DNA from: RPQJ01 sp046347155 | Lineage (GTDB): Bacteria; Pseudomonadota; Gammaproteobacteria; Steroidobacterales; Steroidobacteraceae | DNA: 64,000 bases | Direction of reading: 5' to 3' | NCBI GenBank assembly: GCA_046347155.1 | Contig: JAXMGT010000001.1 | Coordinates: 1,302,001-1,366,000 of the forward strand | In this document: positions 19,127 through 27,773 of the stretch, in pieces | Layout: every line of letters begins with the position of its first letter | Numbering within the stretch: the stretch's first letter is position 1 | The notes under the pieces: generated by a model | What the model was told of the DNA's origin: nothing | Database searches by the model: none | The model's input: the letters and a program-made list of their open reading frames with translations, nothing else | Program-made: the position numbers and the translations under genes

Positions 19127-21186
19127 GCCCCCAGCACGACTTCCTCGGGCGCACTGACGAAGTAGCCCTGGACGAACTCGACGCCGAGCTGCCAGAGCAC
19201 GGCCATCGTGTTCGCGTCCTCGACGCGCTCGGCGATCGTCGTCGCCTTCTGGCGCTTCGCCTGGTCGACCAGGCCGCGGACGCGCTCCTGCAACGTCGGA
19301 TTGCTCGCGAGGCCCTGCATCAGCGCGCCGTCGATCTTCACGAAGTTCGACGGCAGGTGCTTCAGCAGCTGCGTCGAATCGCGGCCCGACCCGAAGTTCT
19401 CGATCGCGAACCCGAACCCCAGGTGCGTGACGAGCGAGCGCAGCTCGCGCGCCTCCTTCAGATTGCGGGTGGCGAGGTCCTCGGCGAGCTCGATCACGAC
19501 GCGCGCGGACTCGACGCCGGAGGCCTTGATCTGCTGGTGCAGCCAGGTGCCGAGCGTCTGGTCACGCAGTGAGTCGCGCGACACGCGCACGAACACCCGA
19601 TTCGGCTTGCGCGCGGCACAGAGCGACATCGCCGCCCCGATCACCCAGCGGTCGATGTTCTTCATCAGGTCGGTGCGTTCGGCCGCCGCGAGGAACTCGG
19701 AGGGCAGCACCTCCTGGCCACGGTCGTCGAGCATGCGCACGACCAGGTCGTACATGTCATCGCCCTCGCCGAGCAGGCTGGCGATCGGCTGCTGGACGAG
19801 ACGGAACCGGTTCGCCATCAGCGCCGCCTTGATCTGCGTCGCCCAGGTCCGGTCGAGTTCCTCGTCGTCCGGCGTGACCGGTGCCGCGTCCGGCCGGAAC
19901 AGCCGGTTGCCGCCGCTCGCCGCGGCGGCACGGCAGGCGCTGACGGACTGCTCGAGCGGCTGCATCAGTTCCGAAGCGTGCGCCTCGAGCACGGTCGCCC
20001 CGGCGCTGCAGGTGAGGCTCGCCGTGTGTGCGGGCCCGGCCCGGAAGACGTGCTCGGCGACGTGTCCGAGCACCTGGCCGACCCAGGCGTCGAGGTCGCG
20101 TGCATTGCCGCGCTCGACGAGGGCCGCGTAACCCTGGCCGGTGACGCGCCCGGCGATGTCACCGTGCTGCAGGCGGCCGCGCAGCAGCGTGCCGAGCTGA
20201 TCCATCACGTCCTCGACCGCGAGTGCGCCGAGGTCCGAGACGAGGGCCGGAAGCTTGTCAGGTTCGAGTGTCACGATGGCGCGGAGGCCGGCCTTCGGTG
20301 CGCGCGTGAGTTGCATCGCCGCCTGCTCGAGGAACACCGTCCTGCGCAGCAGCCCGGTGGCGCCGTCGTGGCGCAGCGCCTCCTCGAGCTGCTCGGTGAG
20401 CGAGCGCAGGTCGCGCTTCTGCGTGGCGACACGCAGTCGCACGGCCGGTTCGCCCTCGAATTCGAATCGCTCGAACTCGAGGTCGACAGGCAGTTCGCTG
20501 CCGTCCGGCATCAGCGCGGCGGTCGCGAGCGAGTGGTCGTTCCAGCGCCCCTGCTGTGTCGCGACCAGCGCGCCGCGCAACGGCGCATGGCTGCGGGTGT
20601 GGAAGCAATCCATGAGCGGCTGTCCGACCAGCGCCGCCGGGTCCTGCTGGCCGAACAGTTCCACCCACGCCGGGTTCACGTCGACGATGATGCCTTCCTG
20701 GACGTGGGCGATCGCGTCCGCCGAACCCGTCATGAACGCGCGCATCTGGTCCCGGTACTGGCGGGCCGAGGCGAGCGTCCCGGCGAGGGCGCCGTCGAGG
20801 CGCGACGCCCGGAGTTCCCGGATCGCGACCTGTTCCAGGCGACTTCGGGCCGCCAGCGTCACGACGTCCTGTGCGCCGAGTTCGCTGCCGAGGAGCAGGT
20901 CCGCTTCGGTGACCGACTCGCGCACGAGGATCGCGGGCGTGTGGGTCGCGTGTCGATTGCGGATCTCGACGGCCGCCCGGGCCTCCTCGTCGTCGGCGAC
21001 GCAGAGGAACACGAGTTGCGGCGTGGCCGCCGACAGCGCGTCCCCCAGGGCCGTCAGGTCGCGCACCCAGGCGCAGTGGACCGGGTGTCCGGCGTTGCGC
21101 AGCGTGCTGTTCACGATTTCGACCGGGTCCTGCTGGCGCGACAGGACCAGGACGGGAATGGCGCCGTTTTCGGGCAAGCTCTGCAT
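19123..21186 (-). CDS. FimX-like degenerate REC-PAS-GGDEF-EAL signalling protein
   Basis: A 687-residue cytoplasmic protein with four modules: a receiver-like domain (1-125), a PAS domain (about 145-260), a GGDEF-like domain (about 275-420) and an EAL-like domain (about 435-687). Both catalytic signatures are lost: the GGDEF site reads VTGQG after GR, and the EAL site reads YDLVVR. This is the architecture and decay pattern of FimX, a c-di-GMP receptor that promotes type IV pilus assembly at the pole. Sequence similarity to FimX itself cannot be checked here. The fimV gene 6.6 kb away supports a polar role. A TGcTATAGT promoter lies upstream. Confidence 0.8.
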   Translation of the reverse strand: MQSLPENGAIPVLVLSRQQDPVEIVNSTLRNAGHPVHCAWVRDLTALGDALSAATPQLVFLCVADDEEARAAVEIRNRHATHTPAILVRESVTEADLLLGSELGAQDVVTLAARSRLEQVAIRELRASRLDGALAGTLASARQYRDQMRAFMTGSADAIAHVQEGIIVDVNPAWVELFGQQDPAALVGQPLMDCFHTRSHAPLRGALVATQQGRWNDHSLATAALMPDGSELPVDLEFERFEFEGEPAVRLRVATQKRDLRSLTEQLEEALRHDGATGLLRRTVFLEQAAMQLTRAPKAGLRAIVTLEPDKLPALVSDLGALAVEDVMDQLGTLLRGRLQHGDIAGRVTGQGYAALVERGNARDLDAWVGQVLGHVAEHVFRAGPAHTASLTCSAGATVLEAHASELMQPLEQSVSACRAAAASGGNRLFRPDAAPVTPDDEELDRTWATQIKAALMANRFRLVQQPIASLLGEGDDMYDLVVRMLDDRGQEVLPSEFLAAAERTDLMKNIDRWVIGAAMSLCAARKPNRVFVRVSRDSLRDQTLGTWLHQQIKASGVESARVVIELAEDLATRNLKEARELRSLVTHLGFGFAIENFGSGRDSTQLLKHLPSNFVKIDGALMQGLASNPTLQERVRGLVDQAKRQKATTIAERVEDANTMAVLWQLGVEFVQGYFVSAPEEVVLGA

Positions 21187-21232
21187 CCTCGGCGACCGCG
21201 TCTGCGGCCGTGTCTCGAACGGGGGCGCGCGG

Positions 21233-21241
21233 ACTATAGCA
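21233..21241 (-). promoter_or_regulatory. Extended -10 promoter of the FimX-like gene
   Basis: On the minus strand TGcTATAGT (21241 down to 21233) lies 47 bp before the start codon. No good -35 is seen, as expected for an extended -10. Confidence 0.5.
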
Positions 21242-21339
21242 CCGGGTTTTTGGCCACTAACGTGACGCAGGTTGCAGGCCGCGGCGGTTCCCGGCCCGGC
21301 CGGCCGGCCCCGCGACCGGCGGCGCGCCGGGCCCGGGGG

Positions 21340-21369
21340 CTGACGAACGGCGGCCCGGGACGGTAGAAT
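21340..21369 (+). promoter_or_regulatory. Candidate promoter of efp
   Basis: CTGACG at 21340-21345 and TAGAAT at 21364-21369 are 18 nt apart, followed by ACGCGGC. It is one of several housekeeping promoters here with a GC-rich discriminator. Confidence 0.5.
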
Positions 21370-21437
21370 ACGCGGCTTTCCCGCCCCGGGGCCCCCGGCC
21401 AGGCGCGGGACTCCCCGAACAGACACCCGGTGCCACC

Positions 21438-22007
21438 ATGGCGAGCTACAGCACGAACGAATTCCGCGCGGGCCTCAAGATCATCCTCGAGGGCGACCCG
21501 TACACGATCGTCGAGAACGAGTTCGTGAAGCCCGGCAAGGGCCAGGCGTTCAACCGGGTCCGCATCCGCAACCTGAAGTCGGGTCGCACGCTCGAACGCA
21601 ACTTCAAGTCCGGCGACACGGTCGAGGCGGCCGACGTCGTCGAGACGGACATGCAGTACCTCTACAGCGACGGCGACTTCTGGCACTTCATGGTGCCGGA
21701 CAACTTCGAGCAGCACACCGCCGGCAAGGAAGCGATGGGCGAGGCGGCCCAGTGGCTCAAGGACGGCGTCATGTGCAAGGTCATGCTGTGGAACGGCGTC
21801 CCGCTGGCCGTGGACGCGCCCGCGCACGTCGAACTCAAGATCGTCGAGACGGACCCGGGCCTGCGCGGCGACACCGCGACCGGTGGCCAGAAGCCTGCAA
21901 AACTCGAGACCGGCGCGGTCGTGCGCGTGCCGCTGTTCCTGAACGAGGGCGAGGTGATCCGCGTGGACACCCGCTCGGGCGAGTACCTGTCGCGCGCGAA
22001 GGGCTGA
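21438..22007 (+). CDS. efp: Translation elongation factor P
   Basis: Rescues ribosomes stalled at consecutive prolines. The 189-residue protein has the three-barrel fold pattern and the tip loop KPGKGQAFNRVR, with K34 as the lysine that is beta-lysylated in relatives. The EpmA gene on the other strand at 22981-23955 supports this modification route. The C-terminal DTRSGEYLSRAKG is typical. It is monocistronic, with its own promoter, and is followed by a non-coding gap with two structured repeats. Confidence 0.97.
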   Translation: MASYSTNEFRAGLKIILEGDPYTIVENEFVKPGKGQAFNRVRIRNLKSGRTLERNFKSGDTVEAADVVETDMQYLYSDGDFWHFMVPDNFEQHTAGKEAMGEAAQWLKDGVMCKVMLWNGVPLAVDAPAHVELKIVETDPGLRGDTATGGQKPAKLETGAVVRVPLFLNEGEVIRVDTRSGEYLSRAKG

Positions 22008-22100
22008 TCGCGCCGCGCCCGACCGAGTGGCGCGTCGCGCTGTCAGGTCCGGCGCAGTGACCAGACGTCGTCGCTCGGGCGTACCCGCGCACGCAATGCC

Positions 22101-22185
22101 CGGCGCCCGGACCGGGACGCCGTAAATCCATCCCTGGAGGCTCGCGCGCCGCGTCCATGCGGCGCGACGCCCGGTCCGCGCGCCG
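22101..22185 (+). repeat. Structured intergenic repeat, copy A
   Basis: A long outer stem (22101-22116 with 22170-22185, one C-C mismatch) encloses the core GCCGTAAATCC...TGGAGGCTCGCGCG and a small inner hairpin CGCCGC-gtccat-GCGGCG. Copy B at 22303-22377 carries the same core and layout in inverted orientation. Confidence 0.75.
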
Positions 22186-22302
22186 CTCATCGCGTGCGCT
22201 CGCCGGCGCGGTGGTTCGTCAGGCTGAAGTCATTCGCTGATCGTGACGGCGAGTCCGCGCGGCGGACGCGCACGACGCGCGACGCGGTGCTGGACGGCGT
22301 CC

Positions 22303-22377
22303 GGGTCCCGGGGCGTCGCGCGCCAGGGATGGCGCGCGCGAGCCTCCACGGACGGATTCACGGCGTCCCCGGGACCC
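22303..22377 (-). repeat. Structured intergenic repeat, copy B (inverted relative to copy A)
   Basis: Outer arms GGGTCCCGGGG and CCCCGGGACCC pair perfectly. Between them lie an inner hairpin GCGCGCCA-ggga-TGGCGCGC and, on the minus strand, the core GCCGTGAATCC...TGGAGGCTCGCGCG. Outer arm sequence differs from copy A while pairing is kept, so the structure itself appears conserved. Confidence 0.75.
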
Positions 22378-22444
22378 GCATGCCGTTCAGCGCCGCATCA
22401 CCGCGAATACGCCCGGCAGCAGATGCCGGACCCGCCGCCGCGCG

Positions 22445-22936
22445 TCAGCGCGTCGCGGCGACGAACACCCGCACGAGCGCCTCGAGCCCGCGCGCGTCCG
22501 CCTCGTCGAAGCGCCCGTGCTTCGGGCTGTCGAGGTCCAGCACGCCGATCAGCCGGTCGCCGTCGAGGATCGGCACGACCACCTCGGAGTTCGAGGCCGA
22601 ATCGCAGGCGATGTGTCCGGGGAAGGCGTGCACGTCGGGCACCAGCAACGTTTCGCGCCTCGCGGCCGCCGTGCCGCACACGCCGCGGCCGATCGGAATG
22701 CGCACGCAGGCGGGCTTGCCCTGGAACGGCCCGAGCACGAGGTCGCCGCTCGCGCGTTCGACCAGGTAGAACCCGGCCCAGTTCAGGTCCGGAAGGCTCC
22801 AGTAGACGAGCGCCGCGGCGTTCGCGGCCGAGGCCACGAAGTCGCGCTCGCCGTCGAGCAACGCGCCGAGCGAGCGTTCGAGTTCGCGATACAGGGCGTG
22901 CTTGTCTCCGGTCGGCAGCGATCCGATGTCGTGCAT
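22445..22936 (-). CDS. msrC: Free methionine-(R)-sulfoxide reductase (GAF domain)
   Basis: Reduces free methionine R-sulfoxide, a repair step after oxidative damage. The 163-residue protein is a single GAF domain with all three catalytic or resolving cysteines (C77, C87, C111), in GPFQGKPACVRIPIGRGVCG and PGHIACDSASNSE. These agree with the E. coli enzyme with a constant offset of seven. The start is ATG at 22936 with GAGGAG 7 nt upstream. It is the last gene of the minus-strand sco-psd-epmA-msrC run, 44 bp after epmA. Confidence 0.93.
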   Translation of the reverse strand: MHDIGSLPTGDKHALYRELERSLGALLDGERDFVASAANAAALVYWSLPDLNWAGFYLVERASGDLVLGPFQGKPACVRIPIGRGVCGTAAARRETLLVPDVHAFPGHIACDSASNSEVVVPILDGDRLIGVLDLDSPKHGRFDEADARGLEALVRVFVAATR

Positions 22937-22980
22937 GGGAGTCTCCTCTGTGCAGGCCTCGCGCGCGCCGGGGCGCCCGC

Positions 22981-23955
22981 TCAGCCACGCTCCGTCGGGA
23001 ATGCGATCACTTCGTCGATGGCCCGCGCGCCGGTCGCGACCATCACGACCCGGTCGAAGCCCATCGCGACGCCGGCGCAGGGCGGCAGTCCGGCGGCGAG
23101 CCCGGCGATGAATCGCCGGTCGGGCTCACGGTCCGGCTGGCCGCGCCGCGCGCGCTCGGCCCGGTCCGCCTCGAAGCGGCGTGCCTGCTCGGCCGGGTCG
23201 CCCAGTTCGTGGAAGCCGTTCGCGAGTTCGAGTTCGCCCCAGAAGGCCTCGAAGCGCGACGCCACGGGGCCGCTCACCTGCGCGAGCGCCGCCTGCGACG
23301 CCGGGAACCCATGCAGGAACGTGATCGCGTCCGGCGCAAAGGCCGGCGCCACCGCGAGCGACATCGCGAGGTCGAGCAGCGCGTCGCGCTCGCCCGCGAT
23401 GGACGCGGGCAAGTCGATGCCGCGGCCGGCGACGGCGGCCCGGATCGCATCGATCGGCGCCTCGAGCGGGTCGAGGCCGAGCACGTCCAGGAAGGCGTCA
23501 CGGTACGAGACGCGCCGCGTGGGGCCGACCGGCCGCAGCGGTTCGATGAGCGCGCGCAGCAGCCGCTCGACGTCGTCCATCAGCGCGTGGTGGTCGATGC
23601 CGAGGCGGTACCACTCGATCATCGTGAACTCGGGATTGTGCCGGCGGCCGCGCTCGCCCTCGCGGAAGACGCGGCACGCCTGCCAGAGGTCCGGCGACCC
23701 GGCCGCGAGCAGTCGCTTCATCGCGTACTCGGGCGACGTGTGCAGGAAGCCGGCGCGAGAGCCGTCCGCGCGGCGCACCTCGAGCGACTCGAGGTGCACG
23801 TCGGTGACCGCGGCCTGAACCATCACGGGCGTCTCGACCTCGAGCGCCCCGGTGTCGCGGAAGTGACGGCGCACCGTCTCGAGCATCGCCGCGCGCAGGC
23901 GCAGCGTCGCGAACGACGCCGTCGGCGACCAGTCGGAGGGCAGGGCGCCGCTCAT
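22981..23955 (-). CDS. epmA: EF-P lysine lysyltransferase EpmA
   Basis: Class II lysyl-tRNA-synthetase paralogue that attaches (R)-beta-lysine to EF-P. The 324 residues contain motif 2 (RVFREGERGRRHNPEFTMIE) and motif 3 (GVAMGFDRVVM), and no N-terminal anticodon-binding domain, which separates it from true LysRS. Proximity to efp confirms the role. The aminomutase EpmB that makes the beta-lysine is not in the window. The ATG at 23955 overlaps the psd stop by 4 nt. Confidence 0.95.
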   Translation of the reverse strand: MSGALPSDWSPTASFATLRLRAAMLETVRRHFRDTGALEVETPVMVQAAVTDVHLESLEVRRADGSRAGFLHTSPEYAMKRLLAAGSPDLWQACRVFREGERGRRHNPEFTMIEWYRLGIDHHALMDDVERLLRALIEPLRPVGPTRRVSYRDAFLDVLGLDPLEAPIDAIRAAVAGRGIDLPASIAGERDALLDLAMSLAVAPAFAPDAITFLHGFPASQAALAQVSGPVASRFEAFWGELELANGFHELGDPAEQARRFEADRAERARRGQPDREPDRRFIAGLAAGLPPCAGVAMGFDRVVMVATGARAIDEVIAFPTERG

Positions 23956-24833
23956 GCGGGCGACAGCAGCTTCTGGCCGAGCCGCACCGGTGCGCCCGGC
24001 GCATGGCGCGCGTCGAACGCGAGTCCGCGCCGCCCCGCGAGCAGCACGACCGTCGAGCCCATGTTGAAGCGGGCGATCTCGTTCCCGCGCGCGAAGTCGC
24101 GCCCGACGCCCTCGGCGACGACGGCGACCTGCCCGCCACGCGCGGCCGGCGGGTTCACCTCGCCCGCGTAGACCGTCTCGATGCTGCCGACGAAGAGTGC
24201 CCCGACCAGCACCATCGCGACGGGCCCGAGTTCCGTGTCGAATTCGCAGACGACGCGCTCGTTGCGCGCGAAGAGTCCCGGGATCGCCCGGGCCGTCGCG
24301 GCGTTCACGCTGTAGAGCGCGCCGGGCACGTAGCGTGTCGCGGTCAGGCGCCCCGCGACCGGCATGTGGATCCGGTGGTAGTTGTAGGGGGCGAGGTAGA
24401 TGCAGGCGTAGGCGCCGCCGTCGTAGCGGGCGGCCGCGGCCTCGTCGGCCAGCAGCGCGGCCGGCGAATAGTGGATGCCCTTCGCCTGGACCATGAGCCC
24501 GGCCTCGACGGTGCCGAACCGGCTCATCGTCCCGTCCACCGGGCAGACGAGGTCGGTCGGCCCGCCCTCGATCACGCGCGCGTCGGCGCGCAGCGCGCGG
24601 GTGAAGAACGCGTTGAACGACGGGTACGCGAGCGGGTCCGGCTCGGCGGCTTCGCGCATCTGGATCTGCGGATAGAGGTTCAGCACCGAGCGGACCAGCG
24701 CGGTGCGCAGCCACGGTCGCCGGCTGCGCGCGAGGCGGTGCATCAGGCGCGAGAGCGCGTGCTGCGGCAGCAGGTCCTGCAGCAGCGCGAAGGCGCGGTC
24801 GGAGGCGCCGGCGTCGACGTCGGGTTCGTTCAC
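23952..24833 (-). CDS. psd: Phosphatidylserine decarboxylase proenzyme
   Basis: Makes phosphatidylethanolamine in the inner membrane. The 293-residue proenzyme would cleave itself in the motif MGST (normally LGST) between G259 and S260, leaving a pyruvoyl group on the small C-terminal chain. Other landmarks are FNAFFTRALR, CPVDGTMSRFG, APYNYHRIHMPVAG and PGALYSVN. The start is GTG at 24833, overlapping the sco stop (GTGA), and the stop overlaps epmA, so the three are translationally coupled. The Met for Leu in the cleavage motif is conservative. Confidence 0.95.
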   Translation of the reverse strand: MNEPDVDAGASDRAFALLQDLLPQHALSRLMHRLARSRRPWLRTALVRSVLNLYPQIQMREAAEPDPLAYPSFNAFFTRALRADARVIEGGPTDLVCPVDGTMSRFGTVEAGLMVQAKGIHYSPAALLADEAAAARYDGGAYACIYLAPYNYHRIHMPVAGRLTATRYVPGALYSVNAATARAIPGLFARNERVVCEFDTELGPVAMVLVGALFVGSIETVYAGEVNPPAARGGQVAVVAEGVGRDFARGNEIARFNMGSTVVLLAGRRGLAFDARHAPGAPVRLGQKLLSPA

Positions 24834-25465
24834 GATCCGCGGGCCTCCCGGTTCACGATCGCACGGTAGTCGCGCGCCAGCACGGCGGCGTCGTGGGGTG
24901 CGGAGAAGTAAGCGACCAGCCGTCCGTCCGGCCCGACCAGGAAGATGCCGGTGCCGTGGTCGACGTTGTACGCGCCGCCCGGCACCGGGACCTTGAGGTA
25001 GGGCACGCCGAACGCGCCCGCGGCCGTGGCGACGGCGGCGGCGTCGCCGGTCGCGCCCTCGAATGCCGGGTCGAAGAACCGGACGTACGCGGCCAGCCGC
25101 GACGGGTCGTCCCGCTCCGGGTCCACCGAGACGAGCAGCACCCGCGGCCGTTCGCTCGCCGGCAGGTCGCCGAGTGCCCTGGTGGCGTTCGCGAGCATCG
25201 CGAGCGTGGTCGGGCAGACGTCCGGGCAGCTCGTGTAGCCGAAGAACACGAGCGTCCAGCGCCCGGTGAAGTGGCCATTGCCGAGCGGCCGGCCGTCCTG
25301 GTCCACGAGCGAGAGCGCGGGCAGCGCGCGCGGGGTGTCGAGCACGGTCGCACGCTCGGTGTGCGGGGCGGCGGGGACGGGCGCCTGCAGCGCGCGCGCG
25401 ATCAGGAGCCCCGCTGCAAAGGCTACAATCGCGAGGATGGCGATCCTCAGGGTGCGTTTCGGCAT
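24830..25465 (-). CDS. SCO1/SenC-family copper chaperone
   Basis: Thioredoxin-fold protein tethered to the outer face of the inner membrane that delivers copper to cytochrome oxidase or acts in thiol redox control. It has 211 residues, with an N-terminal anchor (TLRIAILAIVAFAAGLLIA) and the copper motif GYTSCPDVCPTT. The conserved histidine lies in YNVDHGTGIFLV. The ATG at 25465 begins the hydrophobic anchor; the frame extends upstream but would overlap the prmB leader. A GATAAT-type -10 with a TCGCGG discriminator lies near 25505 on the minus strand. It is first in the sco-psd-epmA-msrC unit. Confidence 0.92.
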   Translation of the reverse strand: MPKRTLRIAILAIVAFAAGLLIARALQAPVPAAPHTERATVLDTPRALPALSLVDQDGRPLGNGHFTGRWTLVFFGYTSCPDVCPTTLAMLANATRALGDLPASERPRVLLVSVDPERDDPSRLAAYVRFFDPAFEGATGDAAAVATAAGAFGVPYLKVPVPGGAYNVDHGTGIFLVGPDGRLVAYFSAPHDAAVLARDYRAIVNREARGS

Positions 25466-25531
25466 GGCGAAGGCGGGGGCGCGGGTCCGGCCGGACGGGC
25501 CGCGAATTATCCCACAACGGGCCGCGCGCGC

Positions 25532-26443
25532 ATGAAGGCCACGACCCCGTTCGCGAGCCCGCCGCCCGCGGACCCGACGGTCCGGGCGCTGATCGGCTAC
25601 GGCGCCCGGGAATTCGAGCAGGCGGGGCTCGCCTACGGGCATGGCACGGACAACGCGGTCGACGACGCGGCGGCGCTCGTGTTCCACGCGCTCGGGCTGG
25701 ACCACGCCGATGCCGCTGCCGAGTACGACCGTCGGCCGGATCCCGCCGGCGTCGCACGGGTACTCGACCTCCTGGCCCGCCGGATCGCCGAACGGGTGCC
25801 GGCCGCGTACCTGATGGGCCGCATGTGGTTCGCTGGCCTCGAGTTCGAGGTGGACGAGCGCGTGATCGTGCCGCGTTCGCCGTTCGCCGAGTTGATCGCC
25901 GCGCGCTTCCGGCCCTGGGTCGATCCGTCTCGCGTGCGCCGCATCCTCGACGTGGGCACCGGCTCCGGGTGCATCGCGATCGCCTGTGCGGTCGAGTTCC
26001 CCGCGGCGCGCGTGGATGCGGTCGACCTCTCACCCGCCGCTCTCGAGGTGGCCGCGCGCAACGTGGCGCGCCACGGCGTCGGGGACCGGCTCGAACTGCA
26101 TCGGGGCGACGTGTATGCGTCGCTGGGCGACCGACGATACGACTTGATCGTCTCGAATCCCCCGTACGTGAGCGACGCCGAGATGGCGGCGCTGCCCGAG
26201 GAGTACCTGCGGGAGCCCGACCTCGCGCTGCGGGCCGGCGCCGACGGTCTCGACGTCGCGCGGCGGCTCATCGATGGCGCCGCGGCCCGGCTCGAACCGG
26301 GCGGCGTGCTCGTCGTCGAGGTCGGCGACAGCGACGAGCGGCTTGCGGAGGCCTACCCGCGGCTGCCGTTCACCTGGCTCGAGTTCGAGAACGGCGGCGG
26401 CGGCGTGTTCGTGATAAACAGGGAGCAGCTCGTGGCTCCCTGA
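25532..26443 (+). CDS. prmB: Ribosomal protein L3 N5-glutamine methyltransferase
   Basis: Methylates a glutamine of ribosomal protein L3 using SAM. The 303-residue protein has a helical N-terminal recognition domain, the SAM-binding ILDVGTGSGCIAIA segment, and the catalytic NPPY in IVSNPPYVSDAEM. PrmB rather than PrmC (release-factor methylase) is preferred because it lies directly upstream of aroC, as in E. coli, and carries the PrmB-type EEYLREPDLALRAGADGLD. Start ATG at 25532, 66 bp from the divergent sco gene. Confidence 0.93.
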   Translation: MKATTPFASPPPADPTVRALIGYGAREFEQAGLAYGHGTDNAVDDAAALVFHALGLDHADAAAEYDRRPDPAGVARVLDLLARRIAERVPAAYLMGRMWFAGLEFEVDERVIVPRSPFAELIAARFRPWVDPSRVRRILDVGTGSGCIAIACAVEFPAARVDAVDLSPAALEVAARNVARHGVGDRLELHRGDVYASLGDRRYDLIVSNPPYVSDAEMAALPEEYLREPDLALRAGADGLDVARRLIDGAAARLEPGGVLVVEVGDSDERLAEAYPRLPFTWLEFENGGGGVFVINREQLVAP

Positions 26444-26476
26444 GGTGCCGGGGCCACGGGAATTCGGAGCGCGACC

Positions 26477-27571
26477 ATGTCCGGGAACACCTTCGGGCGA
26501 CTGTTCACCGTCACCACCTTCGGCGAGAGCCACGGGCCCGCGCTCGGTTGCATCGTGGACGGCTGTCCGCCGGGTCTCCCGCTCGACGAGCAGGACATCC
26601 AGAACGACGTCGAGCGGCGACGCTCGGGCACCTCGAAGTACACGAGCCAGCGCCGGGAGCCGGATACGGTGCGCATCCTCTCCGGCGTCTTCGAGGGGCG
26701 AACCACCGGGACGCCGATCGGGCTTCTCGTCCAGAACGAGGACCAGCGTTCCTACGACTACGAGAAGATCCGTGACCGGTTCCGCCCGGGTCACGCGGAC
26801 TACACCTACCAGCTGAAGTACGGCTTCCGTGACTACCGTGGCGGGGGCCGCTCGTCCGCGCGCGAGACGGTCATGCGGGTCGCGGCCGGCGCGATCGCCC
26901 GCAAGTGGCTTTCGGGGCAGGGCGTCGCGATCCGCGGCTGGCTGGCCCAGGCGGGCGACGTCGTGATCGAGCCGCGCGACCTCGACGAGACGGACTGCAA
27001 CCCGTTCTTCTGCCCGGACCCGGACCGCGTGCCCGACCTCGAGGCGTTGATCGACCGGCTGCGCCGGGAGGGCGACTCGGTCGGGGCACGGGTCAACGTG
27101 AGCGCGACCGGCGTGCCGCCGGGGCTCGGCGAACCGGTGTTCGACCGGCTCGATGCCGACATCGCCCACGCGATGATGGGTATCAATGCCGTGAAGGGCG
27201 TCGAGGTGGGCGATGGATTCCGGTCGGTCGCACAGCGCGGATCCGAGCACCGTGACGAGCTGGCCCCGGAGGGATTCCTGTCGAACCACGCCGGCGGAAC
27301 GCTGGGCGGGATCTCCTCGGGCCAGGACATCGTCGTGAGCCTCGCACTCAAGCCCACCTCGAGCATCGTGCTGCCGGGTCGGACCATCGACCTCCAGGGC
27401 CGGCCGGTGGAAGTGAGCACGACCGGGCGGCACGACCCCTGCGTCGGAATCCGGGCCGTTCCGATCGCCGAGGCGATGCTGGCGCTCGTGCTGATGGACC
27501 ACTGGCTCCGGCACCGGGCCCAGAATGCCGACGTGGTCCCGACCACTCCGGTGATCACCCGTCCCCGCTGA
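26477..27571 (+). CDS. aroC: Chorismate synthase
   Basis: Last step of the shikimate pathway, converting EPSP to chorismate with reduced FMN. The 364-residue protein starts MSGNTFGRLFTVTTFGESHG with the conserved GESHG. It continues with RRRSGTSKYTSQRREPDTV, RPGHADYTYQLKYGFRDYRGGGRSSARET and ALKPTSSI. It lies 33 bp after prmB. No feature suggests anything but the standard enzyme. Confidence 0.97.
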   Translation: MSGNTFGRLFTVTTFGESHGPALGCIVDGCPPGLPLDEQDIQNDVERRRSGTSKYTSQRREPDTVRILSGVFEGRTTGTPIGLLVQNEDQRSYDYEKIRDRFRPGHADYTYQLKYGFRDYRGGGRSSARETVMRVAAGAIARKWLSGQGVAIRGWLAQAGDVVIEPRDLDETDCNPFFCPDPDRVPDLEALIDRLRREGDSVGARVNVSATGVPPGLGEPVFDRLDADIAHAMMGINAVKGVEVGDGFRSVAQRGSEHRDELAPEGFLSNHAGGTLGGISSGQDIVVSLALKPTSSIVLPGRTIDLQGRPVEVSTTGRHDPCVGIRAVPIAEAMLALVLMDHWLRHRAQNADVVPTTPVITRPR

Positions 27572-27679
27572 TCGGGCGCTTCCGCTCGGAAGTGTGCGAC
27601 GCGTCCGACTTCCGGAACGCGCAACGCGATAAAAAGGCACAAGGCCGGATCCGTTGTGGGCGCGGGTCCGGCCGTCGGT

Positions 27680-27685
27680 TATAGT
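27680..27685 (+). promoter_or_regulatory. Candidate -10 element upstream of fimV
   Basis: TATAGT in the 202-bp aroC-fimV gap, 89 bp before the fimV start. A weak TTGTGG lies 20 nt upstream. Confidence 0.35.
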
Positions 27686-27773
27686 TATGTCCAATTCGAA
27701 ACCGTCGACGGTCGAGCCCTGGCGCGCAGAACAGGGGCCAGGCCGCGGTGCGTCGTAACTTGCGGGAGCATCG

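Larger units (their letters stand above)
22008..22444. other. Non-coding gap of 437 bp between efp and the frmsr gene
   Basis: No credible gene is seen in this gap on either strand. Its main content is a pair of inverted structured repeats, given separately. The 117 bp between them contain only short GC-rich hairpins. No terminator with a T-run is evident after efp. Confidence 0.6.

Noticed and set aside
22101..22377. Inverted repeats as ends of an insertion sequence
   Set aside because: Only 117 bp lie between the units and no transposase is encoded, so they are repeats rather than an IS.
22194..22769. Plus-strand frame through the efp-msrC gap
   Set aside because: It runs through the hairpin repeats into the antisense of msrC and has no ribosome site or motif.
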